A stretch of DNA of 64,000 nt, taken from Armatimonadetes bacterium 55-13 (GTDB lineage Bacteria > Armatimonadota > Fimbriimonadia > Fimbriimonadales > Fimbriimonadaceae). The notes beneath the pieces are model-generated. The model did not search any database. It saw nothing but the letters and a program-made list of their open reading frames with translations, and was not told the DNA's origin. A program made the translations under genes and the position numbers. Shown here piece after piece: positions 61,539 to 64,000 of the stretch (position 1 is the stretch's first letter; every line of letters begins with the position of its first letter). The stretch is from assembly GCA_001898035.1 (NCBI GenBank), contig MKRX01000006.1, positions 762,150-826,149 of the forward strand. The letters run 5' to 3'.

Positions 61539-62161
61539 GTTTTGCTTGCCGTCTTCACTCTCAACCCGCCAATCGCATAAAAGAGAATCCAGCAAAGGGC
61601 CAACGGAACGCTGACGCTGCTTCCGATGATCAGCTGCCGATACTCCTCTGTAAGGTCAAGCTTTCCACCTTCAGTGAGCGTAGCCCAAACGACCATGAGG
61701 GCATATTGTCCAAAGACGGCGGGTGTCGACGCCAGGCAAAGCAATCGGTTCTTTCCATTTGCCGCCGCTATGCGGGCGAATCCCTCCCAGAGGAACGCCA
61801 TCGCGGCGATATATCCAAGGATGCTTGAGGGGATTCCGATGAAGTCAGACAACGGCCAAAGCGCCAAAAAAACGCTTCCCGCTGCCGCTAGCTTAAATCC
61901 AGAACTCTTAGTGGCAGGCGTTTTGGGCTCTTCCCCGCCAACTGCGAGTTCAATAGCTTCCCCTTCGGCCACAAGATTGCTCACATACCACTGACAAAAA
62001 TCGTCCGGCCACCCCTGGACCTTCATTTCCAGAACGATCTCCTCGCTAGGAGTCCCCGACTTTAAGCATTCCGCACCAAATTCTCTTAGCTGCCGAAGCA
62101 CTTTTGAAGACGCCTGTCGGTACACCATCATAAACCGCCCGGGTACGTATATCCTAGACAT
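61535..62161 (-). CDS. Membrane protein, unknown
   Basis: 208 residues. A cytoplasmic helical start (VLRQLREFGAECLKSGTPSE) is followed by about four membrane segments (LAAAGSVFLALWPLSDFIGI and others). Overlaps the ABC gene end by 4 bases (convergent). No family recognised. Confidence 0.55.
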   Translation of the reverse strand: MSRIYVPGRFMMVYRQASSKVLRQLREFGAECLKSGTPSEEIVLEMKVQGWPDDFCQWYVSNLVAEGEAIELAVGGEEPKTPATKSSGFKLAAAGSVFLALWPLSDFIGIPSSILGYIAAMAFLWEGFARIAAANGKNRLLCLASTPAVFGQYALMVVWATLTEGGKLDLTEEYRQLIIGSSVSVPLALCWILFYAIGGLRVKTASKT

Positions 62162-62200
62162 AGGATGAGTATATTCACCTCGCTACGTCTATGTAAATGG

Positions 62201-62229
62201 CAAAAGGCAGTACCAAATACTGCCTTTTG
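62201..62229. terminator. Bidirectional terminator
   Basis: AAAAGGCAGTA (62202-62212) and TACTGCCTTTT (62218-62228) form a perfect 11-base-pair stem with a CCAAA loop and T-runs on both strands. It ends the PEP-CTERM transcript. Confidence 0.85.
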
Positions 62230-62256
62230 CTCAATAGCGGAAGAGATTTTCGCTTT

Positions 62257-62952
62257 CTATTTCTTGGCCGCTTTGCGTCGGCGAATCAGCGCCAATGCGC
62301 CCAACCCAAGCGCCGCCATCGAAGCAGGCTCCGGTACTGGCGCTGCCGCCGTGTACTCGATCTCACCCGCGAACAACCGCTGGGTAGAAGAGCCGTTGTG
62401 AGTGGCGAATGGGTTGCTCGCCAACCCAAAACCCTTGGCCACGCCGCCGGAAACCGTCAGTTCGCCACTGGTAAAGGTGTTCTGTGGGGCGACATTGACC
62501 GAACCAGTACCGGAGCGATAGCCGATGCCGGCCGCGCCCCCGTCCAGCGCAAAGATCGCCAGACCATAGGTTTGTCCTGCCGTCAGATTCAGGCTCGAAC
62601 CCACGTCCAACAGCGACCGGTTGCCGTCCCCTGCCACGTTGGCAATCCCCGTACCAAGCAGGGTCCAGTCGCCGAGGTTACTGCCATCGTTAGCGATGTG
62701 CCCCAGATAGCTACCTTCTCGGTAATACACCGCGACCGATTCCGTGGTGTCCGAAGTGTCAAGGGAGTTAACGTCCAGATTCAAATTGAATCGGCCCGTC
62801 AGCGTCAGGTCGTTCCCGCCCGAGGCTTGAATGTCGAAGATCGTTCCACCGTAGTGAATCACCGAACCTGGCTCGTCGAAGTTGCTCCACAAGTCGGCAT
62901 GGGCCGAGACGGCCAAGGTGGCGGTTCCAATAAGTACGAGTAATCTGTTCAT
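62257..62952 (-). CDS. PEP-CTERM sorted exported protein
   Basis: 231 residues from the ATG at 62952. Signal peptide (LLVLIGTATLAVSAHA), beta-rich body, then the sorting tail VPEPASMAALGLGALALIRR with basic end. Exosortase would cleave it and attach it to the surface. In-frame ATGs upstream (62964, 62982) are possible. Confidence 0.85.
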   Translation of the reverse strand: MNRLLVLIGTATLAVSAHADLWSNFDEPGSVIHYGGTIFDIQASGGNDLTLTGRFNLNLDVNSLDTSDTTESVAVYYREGSYLGHIANDGSNLGDWTLLGTGIANVAGDGNRSLLDVGSSLNLTAGQTYGLAIFALDGGAAGIGYRSGTGSVNVAPQNTFTSGELTVSGGVAKGFGLASNPFATHNGSSTQRLFAGEIEYTAAAPVPEPASMAALGLGALALIRRRKAAKK

Positions 62953-63230
62953 GGCTCCTGTCATTCGGAGCGAGTTCCGCATCAGCTTGCCGGCTCGTGG
63001 AACCCTGCTCCTCCTAGTTCACGCAAGGCAAAGAAGCAGGGGCCAAACCCCAACCTCTCCGCAAAGTGACAAATCGCGCGGCGTAGACCACCGCACCCCA
63101 AGAGCCTAGATTCCCAAGTCGTTCCCCGACTTCAAGGATTTGCCGACGCCTTATCAATCTTGACTATTCCGTCAAGATAAATGGCCGCAGGTAAGCGATC
63201 GACAAAAATGCAAAGCCGTCCGCAAGTAGC

Positions 63231-63272
63231 ATGACCGTCCCGGTCATGGTTTCCACGGGCGTCCCGCCCGTG
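63231..63272. repeat. Tandem extragenic palindromes
   Basis: ATGACCG-TCC-CGGTCAT (63231-63247) and CACGGGCG-TCC-CGCCCGTG (63254-63272) are two palindromes with the same central TCC, 6 bases apart, in a 447-base gap. They look like a REP-type dispersed repeat. No other feature is seen in 62953-63399. Confidence 0.55.
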
Positions 63273-63399
63273 TTCCCTTCCGATCACTCCCGTTCCACGT
63301 AGCCCGAAGGGCTGAGGGCGTGGGTGGGGTCCCACGTGGACGCAATCGACAACAGAGCGTCTCCCACAAAACAAAGGGAAGCCGAGTGTTAGATCGCAC

Positions 63400-64000
63400 T
63401 CACGCGCTCTTTACCGAAACGGTGATCAATAGCAAAAGACTCTCTGAACCGCGATTACCGATGGCCGCGAAGGTTCGGGGCGAAACAAATCCGATCAATT
63501 TCTTAACCTGAAGTCCCTTCGCCTTCACCAATTCCTGAACATCGAATGCCGTTCGCTGGACCCAAAGAATGCTCAATACACGCGTGGGTTTCGATGAATC
63601 GGGTCCGTAGTACGCTACCTTGCCAATCTGTAGCCCTCCGCTGCAATCAATGCCTGACGCCGCCGCCCCCGTTTCGTCGCCCTTGGGCTGAAACGCTTGC
63701 CCAAGGACCAGTTTGACGGGCTTTCGATCATGCCAGACCACTGCGTCGGAACGGTCGATCACCCCAAAACCCCCGCTCCAACCTGTCGCAAAGATCGTTC
63801 GAAATGGATAAGCCGTTCCAATGATGGAGCCGTCGAAGCCGAACTTCAAGGGGTACGCATCTTCCTCTCCCGACGGAAGAGCCAGCCGAACATACTTCGT
63901 CCCTTTGCCGAAGTACGGAGGCAGTTTCGGAAACTCTCTCGACTCACGGTGCGCCTCAAACGCGGTGAACAGAACGTTCCCGTCGTCGTCGATATCCCAA
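63400..64000 (-). CDS. Partial unknown protein, 5' end outside the window
   Basis: The frame is open from the right edge to the stop at 63400, giving 200 residues. WDIDDDGNVLFTAFEAHRES and later DGSIIGTAYPF resemble repeated beta units of HAF-type or propeller-like secreted proteins. The true start lies to the right. Confidence 0.6.
   Translation of the reverse strand, partial: WDIDDDGNVLFTAFEAHRESREFPKLPPYFGKGTKYVRLALPSGEEDAYPLKFGFDGSIIGTAYPFRTIFATGWSGGFGVIDRSDAVVWHDRKPVKLVLGQAFQPKGDETGAAASGIDCSGGLQIGKVAYYGPDSSKPTRVLSILWVQRTAFDVQELVKAKGLQVKKLIGFVSPRTFAAIGNRGSESLLLLITVSVKSA

Noticed and set aside
63132-63374. 80-codon minus frame
   Set aside because: Most of it is created by the paired palindromes; the translation is low-complexity Gly/Arg/His and has no ribosome site.

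Overview
The window is mostly one prophage, from the left edge to about 42,978, followed by about 21 kb of bacterial chromosome. The right junction (attR) is a 3' fragment of a tRNA-Leu(GAG) gene directly after a tyrosine integrase. The left junction and the intact tRNA gene must lie left of base 1. The host genes (PEP-CTERM protein, fasciclin protein, GH38 mannosidase, DUF1272, several lipoproteins) and frequent weak Shine-Dalgarno sites suggest a didermal, possibly Armatimonadota (Fimbriimonas-like) bacterium. That assignment is an inference; no rRNA or marker gene is present.

Prophage layout. A LexA/CI-type repressor (28,913-29,572, +) sits between two clusters of the palindrome TTTGCGCAAA. 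Leftward from it runs the replication operon: small HTH protein, OB-fold protein, Fur-like regulator, RusA-like resolvase, small zinc proteins, DnaB helicase, an initiator with internal iterons, and an HTH protein. A terminator follows. The late genes, also leftward, are: lysis (GH25 lysozyme, transpeptidase-like protein, holin), an exported OMP-like protein, a metallopeptidase, terminases, portal, a protein with a duplicated module, a protease-scaffold-capsid fusion, head-tail connectors, a repeat protein, tail tube, frameshifted tail chaperones and tape measure. The virion is thus a siphovirus-like tailed phage with HK97-type head proteins. Past the tape measure the tail genes stop, and a HEPN two-gene cassette, a zinc-ribbon membrane protein and the end of a ribbon-helix-helix protein fill the left edge.

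Rightward from the repressor is a long, tightly coupled early operon (29.7-42.9 kb). It holds small proteins, a Gp157-family protein, a DUF5131 protein, an SNF2 helicase-DNA methyltransferase fusion, a MazG-like pyrophosphatase, a papain-like protein, DUF1643, an SNF2 helicase-nuclease fusion, an excisionase-like ORF and the integrase. A two-gene cassette with a ribbon-helix-helix protein is inserted on the opposite strand. The helicase-methyltransferase and helicase-nuclease pair is the best candidate for an undescribed modification, defence or recombination system.

Host side. Next to attR are DUF2188, a 48-residue protein and an XRE-ImmA/IrrE protein. Then come lipoproteins, a MarR-MFS-ArsR drug-efflux operon, an XRE-cupin regulator, a histidine phosphatase, a GAF protein, a large secreted protein with an STN-like start, DUF1272, a GDSL hydrolase, an alpha-mannosidase, a fasciclin protein, a methyltransferase, EthD, an ABC exporter, a membrane protein, a PEP-CTERM protein and a partial secreted protein.
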